A stretch of DNA of 38,313 nucleotides from Mycobacterium pinniadriaticum (GTDB lineage: Bacteria; Actinomycetota; Actinomycetes; Mycobacteriales; Mycobacteriaceae), in contig NZ_JAPJDO010000050.1 of NCBI RefSeq assembly GCF_026242045.1, positions 1-38,313 on the forward strand. Reading direction: 5' to 3'. A model generated the notes under the pieces. It ran no database searches. It was not told where the DNA came from and was given only the letters and a program-made list of their open reading frames with translations. Of the stretch, positions 25,393-33,967 are shown piece by piece. The number at the start of each line of letters is the position of its first letter. Position 1 is the stretch's first letter. The translations under genes and the position numbers were made by a program.

Positions 25393-26850
25393 ATGCCGTC
25401 TCAACGAAGCAGCGCCGCGACGGGTGTTGTGGCCTGCGCGGCCTACCTTCCGTTTCATCGTCTGCAGCTGAGTGAGATCGGATCGGTGCTCGGTGGCGCT
25501 CAACCCCCCGGCACCCGATCGGTGGCCTCCTACGACGAGGACACCACCTCAATGGCCGTCGAGGCCGCGCGCGCTGTTCTGCGTGGCCTTCCGCCGGAAT
25601 CGATGCCGCCGCGGGTGTACTTCGCCACGACCGATCCGGCATATCTCGACAAGACCAATGCCGCAGTCATTCACGCCGCCCTCAACTTGCCTCGCAGCAC
25701 CTTGGCGGTCGATCTCGGTGGGGCACCACGCTCAGCGCTGGGTGCGCTTCTGGCCGCTGCCGACAGCCCCGAGGGTGCTCTGGCCGTCTTGGCAGACATG
25801 CGCACCGGCCTTCCCGGGAGCGCCGACGAACGGCAGGGCGGTGATGCCGCCGCGGCGGTTCTGTTCGGTCCCGGTACTGCCGAGGCTCCGATACTGGCTG
25901 AACTGATCACCAGCGCGTCGGTCACCGAGGAGTTTCTCGATCGCTGGCGCGTCCCGGGAGCACCGACGTCGCGGGTATGGGAAGAGCGGTTCGGGGAGCA
26001 TGTCTACGTCCCGTTGGCCATGGATTCGTTTACGGCCGCACTTAAACAGGCCGATCTGACCCCTGATGGTGTCGATCACCTGGTCGTGTGCGGCCTGTCG
26101 CCTCGGGCGAACCGACAGTTCGCGGGCGCCAGCGGTGTCCCACGCGGGGCCCTCAGCTCGGATTTGACTTCAGCGATCGGCAACCCGGGAACCGCCCAAC
26201 CCGGTGTACTTCTCGCCGACGTGCTCGAACGCGCGCAACCCGATCAAGTGATCGCGCTCACTGTGCTGGCCGACGGTGCTTCGACACTGATCCTGCGCAC
26301 CACCGACGCACTTGACGGCCATCAACACACGGCACCGACGGTGGCCGATCAGATTGCGGCGGCCGACGACTCACTCAGTTACGGCACCTTCCTGACCTGG
26401 CGAGGCATGCTGCGGCGCGAACCGCCCCGCAGGCCCGAACCCGAGGCGCCCGCGGGGCCGCCCAGTCATCGATCCGAGCAGTGGAAGTACGGCTTCGTAG
26501 GTTCTCGCTGCGAAGAATGCGGCACCGTTCACCTGCCGCCGGTACGAGTGTGCTTCAAGTGTGGCTCTGCTGATCGTATGCATCGCCAACCGATGGCCGA
26601 CATGCCGGCGCGGGTGGCGACTTACACCATCGACCGGCTCGCCTACACCCCCAGCCCGCCGATGATCGCGGTGGTCGTCGACTTCGTTGGCGGCGGACGT
26701 TTTCGCTGTGAACTCACCGACAGCCCTCCTGAGGTGTCGATCGGAGGCCAGGTCGAAATGACCTTTCGACGCCTGACCACATCGGGAGGCGGGGTCCATA
26801 ACTACTTCTGGAAAGCCCGCCCGGCCCGCCACAAGACCGAGGAGAGCTGA
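25393..26850 (+). CDS. HMG-CoA-synthase-like domain fused to a DUF35 (Zn-ribbon/OB-fold) domain
   Basis: A 485-residue two-domain protein. Residues about 1-330 have the HMG-CoA synthase/KAS III-like thiolase fold (GVVACAAYLPFHRL, GGDAAAAVLFG, AIGNPGTAQPG). The catalytic Cys is missing: the segment around 107-116 is DLGGAPRSAL, with no Cys from 95 to 130. Residues about 360-475 are DUF35, with a zinc ribbon C373-x2-C376-x10-C387-x2-C390 and an OB-fold ending in FWKARP. DUF35 domains bind the acyl-CoA and partner thiolase-fold enzymes. In archaea HMG-CoA synthase, thiolase and DUF35 form one complex. Here the first and third are fused and the thiolase follows after 1 bp, so I infer a complex with it, in which the synthase-like part is structural. 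No ribosome site precedes the ATG at 25393, consistent with a leaderless message. Confidence 0.87.
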   Translation: MPSQRSSAATGVVACAAYLPFHRLQLSEIGSVLGGAQPPGTRSVASYDEDTTSMAVEAARAVLRGLPPESMPPRVYFATTDPAYLDKTNAAVIHAALNLPRSTLAVDLGGAPRSALGALLAAADSPEGALAVLADMRTGLPGSADERQGGDAAAAVLFGPGTAEAPILAELITSASVTEEFLDRWRVPGAPTSRVWEERFGEHVYVPLAMDSFTAALKQADLTPDGVDHLVVCGLSPRANRQFAGASGVPRGALSSDLTSAIGNPGTAQPGVLLADVLERAQPDQVIALTVLADGASTLILRTTDALDGHQHTAPTVADQIAAADDSLSYGTFLTWRGMLRREPPRRPEPEAPAGPPSHRSEQWKYGFVGSRCEECGTVHLPPVRVCFKCGSADRMHRQPMADMPARVATYTIDRLAYTPSPPMIAVVVDFVGGGRFRCELTDSPPEVSIGGQVEMTFRRLTTSGGGVHNYFWKARPARHKTEES

Positions 26851-26851
26851 C

Positions 26852-28069
26852 ATGGCTACACACGGAATCTGTGACCGCGTGGCGATCATCGCGATGGGCT
26901 GCACCGACTTTGGGGAGCATTGGGACCGCTCGGTCGATGACTTACTGATCGATGCGGTGAACTGCACGACCGCAAGTGCCGGGGTCGCTCTGAACGATAT
27001 CGACGCGTTCTGGCTCGGGACCTACACCTCGGGCCTGTCAGGACTGAGCCTGAGTCGCCCCCTACGATTGCACGGCAAGCCAGTGAGCCGCGTGGAGAAC
27101 ATGTGCACCACCGGCTCGGAGGCGCTGCGCAACGCCTCCTACGCCGTAGCCAGTGGCGCCTACGACATGGCGATGGCGGTCGGCGTCGAAAAACTCAAGG
27201 ACTCAGGCTTCTCCGGACTGCTGCGCCCCTCGATACCCTCTGACGGCACCGGTGGCACCCTCGGAACAACCAGTGCGCCAGCCAATTTCAGCCTGCTTGG
27301 TCCGGCGTACGCGGAGAAGTACGGGGTCGACCCCGGCGAGCTCAAGGAAGTCATCACTCGCATTGCCTGGAAGAACCACCACAACGGTGCCCGCAACCCG
27401 CGCGCGCAATTCCGCAAAGAGGTCTCCACAGAGACGATCTCATGCTCCCCATTGGTCGCCGGACAACTCGGCGTGTTCGACTGCTCGGGTGTATCTGACG
27501 GCGCCGCCGCCGCTATCGTCGTTCGAGCCGAAGACGCCCATCGATACACCGACAAACCGCTATTCATCAAGGCGCTCTCACTGGTCTCCGGGGCCGCCGA
27601 CGGCAATGTCGACCCCGGCTACGACTTCACGACGTTCCCGGAGGTGGTTGCCTCGGCGCACAACGCCTACGCCGAAGCCGGGATAACCGACCCGCCGTCC
27701 GAGATCGCGATGGCCGAGGTACACGACTGCTTCACCATCACCGAGCTGGTACTGATGGAGGATCTCGGCTTCGCCGAGCGCGGCACCGCCTGGAAGGCCG
27801 TACTGGCGGGCACTTTCGACCTCGACGGCAGTTTACCGGTCAACCCCGACGGTGGGCTCAAGGCCTTCGGCCACCCCGTGGGCGCCAGTGGGCTGCGGAT
27901 GATCTTCGAGTGCTGGCTGCAACTCCGTGGCGAAGCACCTGAGGACAGGCGGATTCACGCAGTCAGCGCCGGCAGAACCATCGGCCTTACCCACAACCTC
28001 GGTGGCGGTCCCGGTGAATGTGTCTCATTCGTGTCCCTCGTCGGCACGGAACCGAACTCCTATGCCTGA
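26852..28069 (+). CDS. Acetyl-CoA acetyltransferase (SCP-x-type thiolase)
   Basis: A 405-residue thiolase that cleaves a 3-oxoacyl-CoA with CoA. It has the nucleophile C85 in NMCTTGSEAL, H291 in VHDCFTITE, H341 in AFGHPVGASG, and the C-terminal loop HNLGGGPGE, where SCP-x thiolases also lack the second Cys of degradative thiolases. It is the catalytically complete counterpart of the Cys-less homologue at 106. The ATG at 26852 is 1 bp after the stop of the DUF35 fusion and is preceded by GAGGAGAG, so the two are made together and probably form a complex. It is the likely final thiolysis step of a beta-oxidation round. Confidence 0.93.
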   Translation: MATHGICDRVAIIAMGCTDFGEHWDRSVDDLLIDAVNCTTASAGVALNDIDAFWLGTYTSGLSGLSLSRPLRLHGKPVSRVENMCTTGSEALRNASYAVASGAYDMAMAVGVEKLKDSGFSGLLRPSIPSDGTGGTLGTTSAPANFSLLGPAYAEKYGVDPGELKEVITRIAWKNHHNGARNPRAQFRKEVSTETISCSPLVAGQLGVFDCSGVSDGAAAAIVVRAEDAHRYTDKPLFIKALSLVSGAADGNVDPGYDFTTFPEVVASAHNAYAEAGITDPPSEIAMAEVHDCFTITELVLMEDLGFAERGTAWKAVLAGTFDLDGSLPVNPDGGLKAFGHPVGASGLRMIFECWLQLRGEAPEDRRIHAVSAGRTIGLTHNLGGGPGECVSFVSLVGTEPNSYA

Positions 28070-28313
28070 GCTTCGCGGCTCACCGGGACATCCGGGCACG
28101 GCAACCACGCCATCGGATCTCACCTGACCGGACCTTCTGAATTGGTCTGAACTGGTCGATCTGGATCAATGAACGTTGACGGGTACGGCCCCGCGGTCGC
28201 GGAGTCGGGCCAGCTGTGCTGGGCGGCTCCAAACCGCGGCGTAGTGAGGGCAGACGTCGCCGACACAAACACAAACCGTCGCCGACGAGTGAAATCGGTG
28301 ACGCCGCTGAGGG

Positions 28314-29558
28314 TTAACGCGCGATGCGCACTGGGAGGCTCACCGGACCGCGGGCGATTGAAACGCGGAAGGTGGGCTTGAAATCGGCGGGTATCTCAAA
28401 CACGCTCAGGGCGCAGATCGCCCGAATCATCGCTTTCACTTCGCGTCGGGCAAGGTGGTTGCCCAGGCAGCGGTGGATACCCCCGCCGAAGGCCACGTGG
28501 GATGCGGCATTGGCCCGCTCGAAGTCGAGGTGGTCAGGGTTCGGGAACTGCGCGGGGTCACGGTTGGCGGCGGCCCAGTTGATCACGATCCGATCGCCTG
28601 CATGCATTGGGCAGCCACTCATCTCGACATCCTTCGTCAGGGTACGGCCCGCTGCGGTCACCGGCGCTTCAAGACGCAAGAACTCGTCCGCCGCGCGGTC
28701 CAAAAGTTGCTCACCGCCATCGATGAGCGTTTGTCTCACTTCGGGTTGCTGGGCGACGCTGAGCGCGATGCTGGCAATACCACCCATCGTGGTTTCCATA
28801 CCAGCCATGATCATGAGGTTGAGGGTTTCCACTCGCTGCCGCTCGTCGAGTTCGAGCCCATCTGACCCGTCGAGGCCGAGATGGGCTATCACACCCGGCA
28901 CGTCGTCCCGGCGACCTTCCTGGCGCCGCTTTTCGAGTAGTTCGGCATCCCACATCAACAGTCGCGGCGCCAATTCCAGTGCTCGTTCCGGCGCAGAAAT
29001 GAGATCTTGCAGAGTCTCGATGATCCAATCGAGCTCATCTTCTTTCTGACCGAGGAACCCGACAAAGAACACCAGCGGAGGCAGACGCTGGGTGAACTCG
29101 GCGATGAAGTCGACCGTGCCGTCGCCGGCGGCAGCGATCGCCAGGCATCGATCGATAAGTCCGGCGACGATGTCCTTGATCTCGCCTTCCCGTGCCTGTA
29201 ACGCGTCCGGGGTAAAGAACGGATTTAGCGCCTTGCGGATTTCTCGGTGCAATGGGGGGTCGGTTTCGAGAGGGATCATGCGCAAGATGTCGAGATTGAA
29301 CTGGACCGGCGATGCGCCCTGGGCACTCGAAAATGCCCGCCAGTTGGTCGCCGCGGCCATGACGTCAGCGTAATCGTTGATGAACCAGTATCCGGAGTCC
29401 GAATCGCTCCACGGTTGATCACTCCAGCCCACCGGGCAACGTTCGCGGAGATCATTGACCTTGGGCCAGAAGTCGGCCACCAACTCCGGATCCAGGATGT
29501 GGAACTGGCTCGGTTCGATGCGAGACGAAGCGGCGGTTCGCTCGGTGGAACTGGTCAT
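28314..29558 (-). CDS. Cytochrome P450 no. 2
   Basis: A 414-residue soluble P450: I-helix AGMETT at 252-257, EFLR (ExxR) at 292-295, and heme loop FGGGIHRCLG with the thiolate C364. An Asp/Trp-rich stretch (WSDQPWSDSDSGYW) at 45-58 is like P450cam-type camphor/terpene hydroxylases, though I cannot name the family. The frame is open to 29624, but AAAGGAG stands 6 bases before the ATG at 29558. It has its own promoter with operator copy G 70 bp upstream, and ends facing the thiolase gene, with about 240 bp between that hold no gene I can support. It probably receives electrons from the ferredoxin at 2533. Confidence 0.94.
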   Translation of the reverse strand: MTSSTERTAASSRIEPSQFHILDPELVADFWPKVNDLRERCPVGWSDQPWSDSDSGYWFINDYADVMAAATNWRAFSSAQGASPVQFNLDILRMIPLETDPPLHREIRKALNPFFTPDALQAREGEIKDIVAGLIDRCLAIAAAGDGTVDFIAEFTQRLPPLVFFVGFLGQKEDELDWIIETLQDLISAPERALELAPRLLMWDAELLEKRRQEGRRDDVPGVIAHLGLDGSDGLELDERQRVETLNLMIMAGMETTMGGIASIALSVAQQPEVRQTLIDGGEQLLDRAADEFLRLEAPVTAAGRTLTKDVEMSGCPMHAGDRIVINWAAANRDPAQFPNPDHLDFERANAASHVAFGGGIHRCLGNHLARREVKAMIRAICALSVFEIPADFKPTFRVSIARGPVSLPVRIAR

Positions 29559-29627
29559 GGCGGACTCCTTTGGGCGAGGGAACTCCCGTGCCACTTGGGG
29601 CGGTGTATGTCCAAATTTTAACATGAA

Positions 29628-29643
29628 TCTAAGCAGAATTAGG
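29628..29643. promoter_or_regulatory. Operator-like dyad, copy G
   Basis: TCTAA-GCAGAA-TTAGG, matching the island consensus at every defined position. It lies in the 93-bp gap between the end of the flavin oxidoreductase gene (29652) and the P450 no. 2 start (29558), so it most likely controls the P450. Confidence 0.6.
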
Positions 29644-29651
29644 TGAAAAAA

Positions 29652-31613
29652 TTAGATCTTGCGAGCAAGTTCGAAGGCCTGACGGGTGGCAAAGGAGATC
29701 CGGCGCGGCGCGTACGCGTCGCCAAGTACGTGGAGCGAGGGTACGCGGCCTGTGAGATCGTCATAGAGCCCCGCGTCGGAGACACCACCACAGGCCAGCA
29801 CCACCGAGTCGAAGTCACAGACCGAACTCGGCGCGCCCGAATAGATGTTCCGCAGCATCAAACGATCGGTTTCGACGGAGACCAGTCGTTGGCAGACCGT
29901 AATCTCCGCACCCGCGCGGGAAAGTTTGGCAAGCGGGGCGCCGATCGAATATGGGCCGACAAGCGGAGCAATCGACGGCGAGGCATAGATAAGTCGGACG
30001 TGTTTGCCAAGATCGGCAAGAAAGCCGGCGATGGTCAGCGGCTGCATGTGGTCTTCCATCGCGATGACGACCACTCGGTTGCCGACGTCGACCTTGCCGT
30101 CCAAAACGTCGCGTCCCTCAATGATGTGCGGCAAGTCGATGCCGGGCACGGTGGGCCGCCGCGGCGTCGCTCCCGTCGCCACAGCGACGACCGTGAAGCC
30201 CGCGGCCAGGACGCGCTCGGAAGTGGCGGTGTATCCGGTCTGCACGGTCACGTCGAGCCGTTCGAGCTGGCGCCGCTGGAAGTCGAGATATTGCAGGTAC
30301 GAAGATCGGTTCTCAGCGGCACGGGCGGCCGTGCGCACCTGGCCTCCGAGTTCAGCTTCACGCTCCCAGAGACTCACGGAATGGCCCTTCGCCGCCAGTA
30401 GTGCGGCCAGTTCCAACCCGGCGGGCCCACCGCCGGCGACGAGTACCAACTGGGGCCCGCCGGCCGGAACCGGCTCGGGTTCTGTTTCGCGCCCGACTCC
30501 GGGGTTGACTGAACACCCGAACCGCAACCCCTCCACGGTGACTCTATGAATGCAGTCATTGGTCCCGATGCAGGGTCGAATCCCGCCCAGGTTTCCTTCG
30601 GCTGCCTTGGACACGAACTGGTCCTCGGCAAGCATCGCCCGGGCGATACCCACCACATCGGCGTGGCCGGCTCTAATGACGGCCGCCGCGGTCTGCGGAT
30701 CGTTGATCCGGCCGGTGTAGACAACGGGGACGGTCACCAGCTGGCGAATGTGGCCTGCGGCTTCAGCCCACTGCGCAGGTCGGTAGTGGTGGGTCTGGAG
30801 ATAACTTGGTGCACCCCAGTTGTTTCCGACAACGAAGCTGAGGTAGTCCACCAGACCAGTAGCTCCAAGGGTTGCTGCGATCTCGGCGCCACCACGGAGG
30901 TCATAGCCTCCGTCGAACATCTCGTCGAGAGATAGTCGCACACCGACGGTGAAGTCCGTCCCGACGTCGTCGCGGATGGCCTGCAAAACGTCGGTGATCA
31001 GTCGAAGGCGCCGCGCGGGGTCACCGCCGTAGGCATCCGCACGCAGATTGGTCGCCGGCGAGAGGAACAGTTGCAGCAGGTCACCGTGATTCGCATGCAA
31101 CTCGACTCCATCGAGTCCGGACACCTGGCACTCGCGCGCCGAGAACGCATATTCCAAGATGAGGAACTTGATCTCGTCGTGGCCCAGAACGTGTGGAACC
31201 ACGTTGGAGGCGTAGGTCGCCAGCATCGGCGATGGGGCGAACGGGGCACCGCCTTGCACGGTGAGCTGGGCGGTGGCGTAGGCGCCCGCCGCGTGGATGG
31301 CCTCAGCGTATTGGGCGGCGCGTTCCCGGAAGACCGGCAGTCGGAAGTCACCCCGTCGGGCCCCGATCCCACCCGGTTCGAAGCCGGGAATGAGTGGTTT
31401 GTCGACGTAGCAATTCAGACCGCCAATCCAGGCTGCCCCATCACGGGCGCGATGTTGGAAGTAGGTGACGAATCGGTTTGCTTCCTTGGTGGTTCCGAAG
31501 GGATTGCCGATAAGCCGGGCGTGCGGCGGCAGCATCACCCGGTTGCGCAACTGCATGGTCCCGATTCGGATCGGCTCAAACAGCGCCGCGATGTCGGCGG
31601 CCGGCTCGGTCAT
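29652..31613 (-). CDS. NADH:flavin oxidoreductase/2,4-dienoyl-CoA reductase-like (OYE family)
   Basis: A 653-residue flavoprotein. It has an N-terminal Old-Yellow-Enzyme FMN barrel (LFEPIRIGTMQLRNRVMLP; LFLSPATNLRADAYGG), a cluster-binding linker, and a C-terminal FAD/NADH domain (VAGGGPAGLELAALL at 392-406). It should reduce a double bond or open a substrate with NAD(P)H via FAD, FeS and FMN. Two key positions differ from the dienoyl-CoA reductase/trimethylamine dehydrogenase pattern. The cluster motif is C348-x2-T351-x2-C354-x12-C367, with Thr for the second Cys. The catalytic HGY is HGD, with D178. The frame is open much further upstream, but AGGAG 6 bases before the ATG at 31613 sets the start. 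It follows the SDR by 17 bp in the operon of the OCH-like hydrolase. Confidence 0.9.
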   Translation of the reverse strand: MTEPAADIAALFEPIRIGTMQLRNRVMLPPHARLIGNPFGTTKEANRFVTYFQHRARDGAAWIGGLNCYVDKPLIPGFEPGGIGARRGDFRLPVFRERAAQYAEAIHAAGAYATAQLTVQGGAPFAPSPMLATYASNVVPHVLGHDEIKFLILEYAFSARECQVSGLDGVELHANHGDLLQLFLSPATNLRADAYGGDPARRLRLITDVLQAIRDDVGTDFTVGVRLSLDEMFDGGYDLRGGAEIAATLGATGLVDYLSFVVGNNWGAPSYLQTHHYRPAQWAEAAGHIRQLVTVPVVYTGRINDPQTAAAVIRAGHADVVGIARAMLAEDQFVSKAAEGNLGGIRPCIGTNDCIHRVTVEGLRFGCSVNPGVGRETEPEPVPAGGPQLVLVAGGGPAGLELAALLAAKGHSVSLWEREAELGGQVRTAARAAENRSSYLQYLDFQRRQLERLDVTVQTGYTATSERVLAAGFTVVAVATGATPRRPTVPGIDLPHIIEGRDVLDGKVDVGNRVVVIAMEDHMQPLTIAGFLADLGKHVRLIYASPSIAPLVGPYSIGAPLAKLSRAGAEITVCQRLVSVETDRLMLRNIYSGAPSSVCDFDSVVLACGGVSDAGLYDDLTGRVPSLHVLGDAYAPRRISFATRQAFELARKI

Positions 31614-31630
31614 TGCGGGCTCCTGGTCGT

Positions 31631-32389
31631 TCAGACTGTTGGCGTGGTTGACATTGGCGGCAGCGCACGACCTGCGGTCTCGCCGCCATCGATCACCAGG
31701 TCCGCGCCGGTGATGTAACCGGACTGCGGGCTTGCCAGGAACACAACCAACGCACTGATCTCGGTGTCGTCTGCAGCGCGGTGCAGCGCGACTTGAGTCT
31801 GATCCTCTTCGTGACCGGCGGTCATCGGTGTGCGGACTACGCCGGGATGTACGGCGTTGACCCGAATTCCGTGGGGCCCAAGATCTAGCGCTGCGTTCTT
31901 CGTCAGCCCGCGCAGCGCCCACTTTGAAGCTGTGTAGCCGGGCAGTCTCGGGAAACCAGTCATGGCTGCCACCGAGCCCACGTTGACGATGGATCCACCC
32001 CCCGCGCGCTTCATCGACGGCGCCGTGGCCTGGATGCCGTTGAATGCGCCCATCAAATTGACCTCGAGATCGGACCAGAACAGCTCTGCCTTGTAGTCCA
32101 CTATGTTGCCCGTGCGCAGGATTGCGGCATTGTTTACCAGCGCAGTCACGCATCCGAAGCAGTCTTCAGTGACTGCGACAGCGTTGCGCCAATGATCGCG
32201 GTCGGTGACGTCGAGATGCACATAGCGACCCGCACTCCCGAGCTCCGCGGCGACGATGGAACCCTGGGTATCGCGGATGTCGGCAAGGACCACGCGGGCG
32301 CCTTCGGCTGCGAAGGCGCGGGCGTGGGCGGCCCCCATACCGCGGGCCGCGCCGGTGATCAGCGCAACCGTGCCGTCAAGCTGTCCCAT
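31631..32389 (-). CDS. Short-chain dehydrogenase (3-alpha,20-beta-hydroxysteroid dehydrogenase-like)
   Basis: A 252-residue classical SDR: TGAARGMGAAHARAF at the cofactor site, LADI for NAD preference, NNAAI, Ser in VGSVAAM, and GYTASK with the catalytic Tyr and Lys. The C-terminal region GYITGADLVIDGG is standard. The closest pattern I recognise is the 3-alpha,20-beta-hydroxysteroid dehydrogenase group of actinobacteria. I use the ATG at 32389 (MGQLDGTVAL); the frame extends to 32467, and the ribosome site is weak. Placed 49 bp after the OCH-like hydrolase gene, it is well suited to oxidise a ring alcohol to the ketone that makes the beta-diketone for that enzyme. Confidence 0.9.
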   Translation of the reverse strand: MGQLDGTVALITGAARGMGAAHARAFAAEGARVVLADIRDTQGSIVAAELGSAGRYVHLDVTDRDHWRNAVAVTEDCFGCVTALVNNAAILRTGNIVDYKAELFWSDLEVNLMGAFNGIQATAPSMKRAGGGSIVNVGSVAAMTGFPRLPGYTASKWALRGLTKNAALDLGPHGIRVNAVHPGVVRTPMTAGHEEDQTQVALHRAADDTEISALVVFLASPQSGYITGADLVIDGGETAGRALPPMSTTPTV

Positions 32390-32438
32390 TACGCGATGCC
32401 CATCATCGTCGATCCACCTTCTCGCCGAATGGCATTCA

Positions 32439-33200
32439 TCAACCCGGCCAGTCCGACTGCGCTCCAAGACCTTCCAGCGCTAGGCCCAACGACAGCCCCT
32501 CGGCAAGCGCTTGCTTAATCCGATGGGTGATTGCATGTCGGGTGTAGCGGAGCACCAGGTCGGGCTTGGCGGCTAAGCTGCGCGCGATTTCATGGGCGCG
32601 AGTCAGCAACTGCTCCCGAGGCAGGACCTCCCCGACGACATCGAGTTCGTGAGCTTGCTGGGCGCTAAGACGCTCACCAGTGAGCAGGAAGTAGCGGCCG
32701 CGGTTCGGCCCGAGCAGCATCGGCCAGATGATGTGGACGCCGTCACCGGCGACGATGCCGTTTTTGAAATGGATGGGGTCGCCGATGACCGCGTCCGCCG
32801 AAGCCAGTACGACGTCCGAGAGCACCGCAAGTTCAGCGTGCAGAAGTGCTTTGCCCTGAATCGCGCCGATCACCGGCACCTCGATGTCGAGCAGATTGCG
32901 CAGCAGGCGATTGCCGTGGTGGAACATGAGGTCCCACTTCTCCGGCGTCATTGGACCGGCCCAGCTGTCATCGATTCTGGCGCAGAAGTCTTGTCCCGTA
33001 CCGGTCAGCACGACGACACGGTTCTCCCGATCGGAAGCGACGTCAGCGAAGCAATAGGAAAGCTCGGTATGTGGACCTTCACCCCAGATCAGCGGTCCCC
33101 CGTCGGTGTGAAGCGTGAGCTGCAGCACGCCCAGATCGTCACGTGTCATTGCGACGTGGCGATAACGCTGCGAATAGTCATCGAACCTCAAGACCGCCAC
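32439..33200 (-). CDS. 6-oxocamphor hydrolase-like beta-diketone hydrolase (crotonase fold)
   Basis: A 253-residue crotonase-superfamily enzyme that resembles the retro-Claisenase 6-oxocamphor hydrolase (CamK/OCH) of Rhodococcus rather than enoyl-CoA hydratases. As I recall OCH, its catalytic residues are H122, H145, D154 and E244. Here H121 (LLHAE), H144 (DPIHFKNG), D153 (AGDGVH) and E243 (ALEG) stand at the same places with a constant shift of one. The pocket Trp corresponds to W39. The enoyl-hydratase oxyanion/Glu motifs are absent. OCH opens a ring by hydrolysing the C-C bond between two ketones, without CoA. I start at the GTG at 33200 with GGAGG 10 bases upstream, which matches the OCH N-terminus; the frame is open to 33281. 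It leads the operon with the SDR and OYE-like genes. Confidence 0.87.
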   Translation of the reverse strand: MAVLRFDDYSQRYRHVAMTRDDLGVLQLTLHTDGGPLIWGEGPHTELSYCFADVASDRENRVVVLTGTGQDFCARIDDSWAGPMTPEKWDLMFHHGNRLLRNLLDIEVPVIGAIQGKALLHAELAVLSDVVLASADAVIGDPIHFKNGIVAGDGVHIIWPMLLGPNRGRYFLLTGERLSAQQAHELDVVGEVLPREQLLTRAHEIARSLAAKPDLVLRYTRHAITHRIKQALAEGLSLGLALEGLGAQSDWPG

Positions 33201-33455
33201 TGCGACGTAATCCTCCGATTTGTCCGTGTTTCGCACATCGCCACGGTACGAACTGCGGCGACGCCACCCGTCGAAACCCACATTACTTTTCTAGACTAGG
33301 CATTCTAGTTTCTTTTCGAAAATGAGTCAACAAGTCTCGCATCCGATCTCCGGCATGCCCGTATAACTCCTGCTCAATAGCCTTCATATCTGATATCACC
33401 CGCCAAATCGAGATCAAACTTAGCGCCGATTTTTTACTAGCATGGCTGGTAGTGA

Positions 33456-33542
33456 CTGTCGCCGGGGGACGCCACGGAGCTGAAGCGGTTGCGCGTCGAG
33501 AACGCCCAGGTGCTGATGGAATGTGATGTTCTAAAACGATGA
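33456..33542 (+). pseudogene. IS3-family OrfA transposase fragment
   Basis: A 28-codon frame ending at a TGA (33540-33542) encodes TELKRLRVENAQVLMECDVLKR. This matches the leucine-zipper end of IS3-family OrfA proteins (pattern ELKRLRxENxxLxxExDILKKA). Nothing upstream in frame survives (a stop is at 33453), and no OrfB or terminal repeats are seen. It is a decayed remnant. Confidence 0.7.
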
Positions 33543-33635
33543 GTAGTTCTCTTCTACTGACGTTGTAGTGGGTCACTTCCGCCCTGGTACGTGCTGGACA
33601 AAGGCCGCCTCACAGGGTGCTGCAGTGTGCGCACG

Positions 33636-33782
33636 GTGAGTTGGTGTCGCGCCCAAGCCGAACAGATCGGCCCCGGTGCGGTGGCGATCGTCGCGGAACT
33701 CTCCACCATCAACGCCATCCACAGGCTGCGTGCCATTCAGGGCATCATCCGATTCCGCGAACGCTACGGCGATGCCCGCCTC
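33636..33782 (+). pseudogene. IS21-family IstA transposase C-terminal fragment
   Basis: The frame here encodes AQAEQIGPGAVAIVAEL followed by HRLRAIQGIIRFRERYGDARLD. This resembles the conserved C-terminal part of IS21-type IstA transposases (pattern IGPxA..LI..L...HRLRAxQGIxxLxxRYGxxRLE). The similarity stops at about 33782, a few bases before the oppositely oriented IS701 piece. No IstB gene is present. Confidence 0.65.
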
Positions 33783-33788
33783 GATCCC

Positions 33789-33950
33789 GAACAGTCGGCG
33801 GAATTCGTTGACGGTCAAGGGAATCAGATCCTGTGGGGTGTTCTCGACGGCGCGTTGGGCGGTGGTGGCCACGACGAGGAACGCGTGCGCGAGCATGGCC
33901 AGCGTGACCCACCGGTGCCGGGAGGTCCACCGGCGGACCTGGTGTTCACA
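33789..33950 (-). pseudogene. IS701-family transposase C-terminal fragment
   Basis: On the minus strand the frame reads EHQVRRWTSRHRWVTLAMLAHAFLVV and, about 15 residues on, DLIPLTVNEFRRLF. This is the conserved C-terminal block of actinobacterial IS701/DDE transposases (pattern R.....W.RH.TLAMLAHAFL...LIPLT..E.RRLL). The reading continues without family similarity after 33789 and there is no N-terminal catalytic part. Confidence 0.68.
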
Positions 33951-33967
33951 CCGCTCTCCGAAGAGGG

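Noticed and set aside
28070..28313. Possible terminator hairpins in the gap between thiolase and P450 no. 2
   Set aside because: Short GC arms (such as CCGCG/CGCGG) without a T tract; not distinguishable from background at this GC content.
31614..32153. 180-codon N-terminal extension of the flavin oxidoreductase
   Set aside because: Lies over the SDR gene in another frame and has no family similarity; the ATG at 31613 has a good ribosome site.
33283..33423. Tail of a MarR-like regulator on the minus strand
   Set aside because: Only about 45 residues with vague resemblance and no DNA-binding part; mentioned within the scar region but not called.
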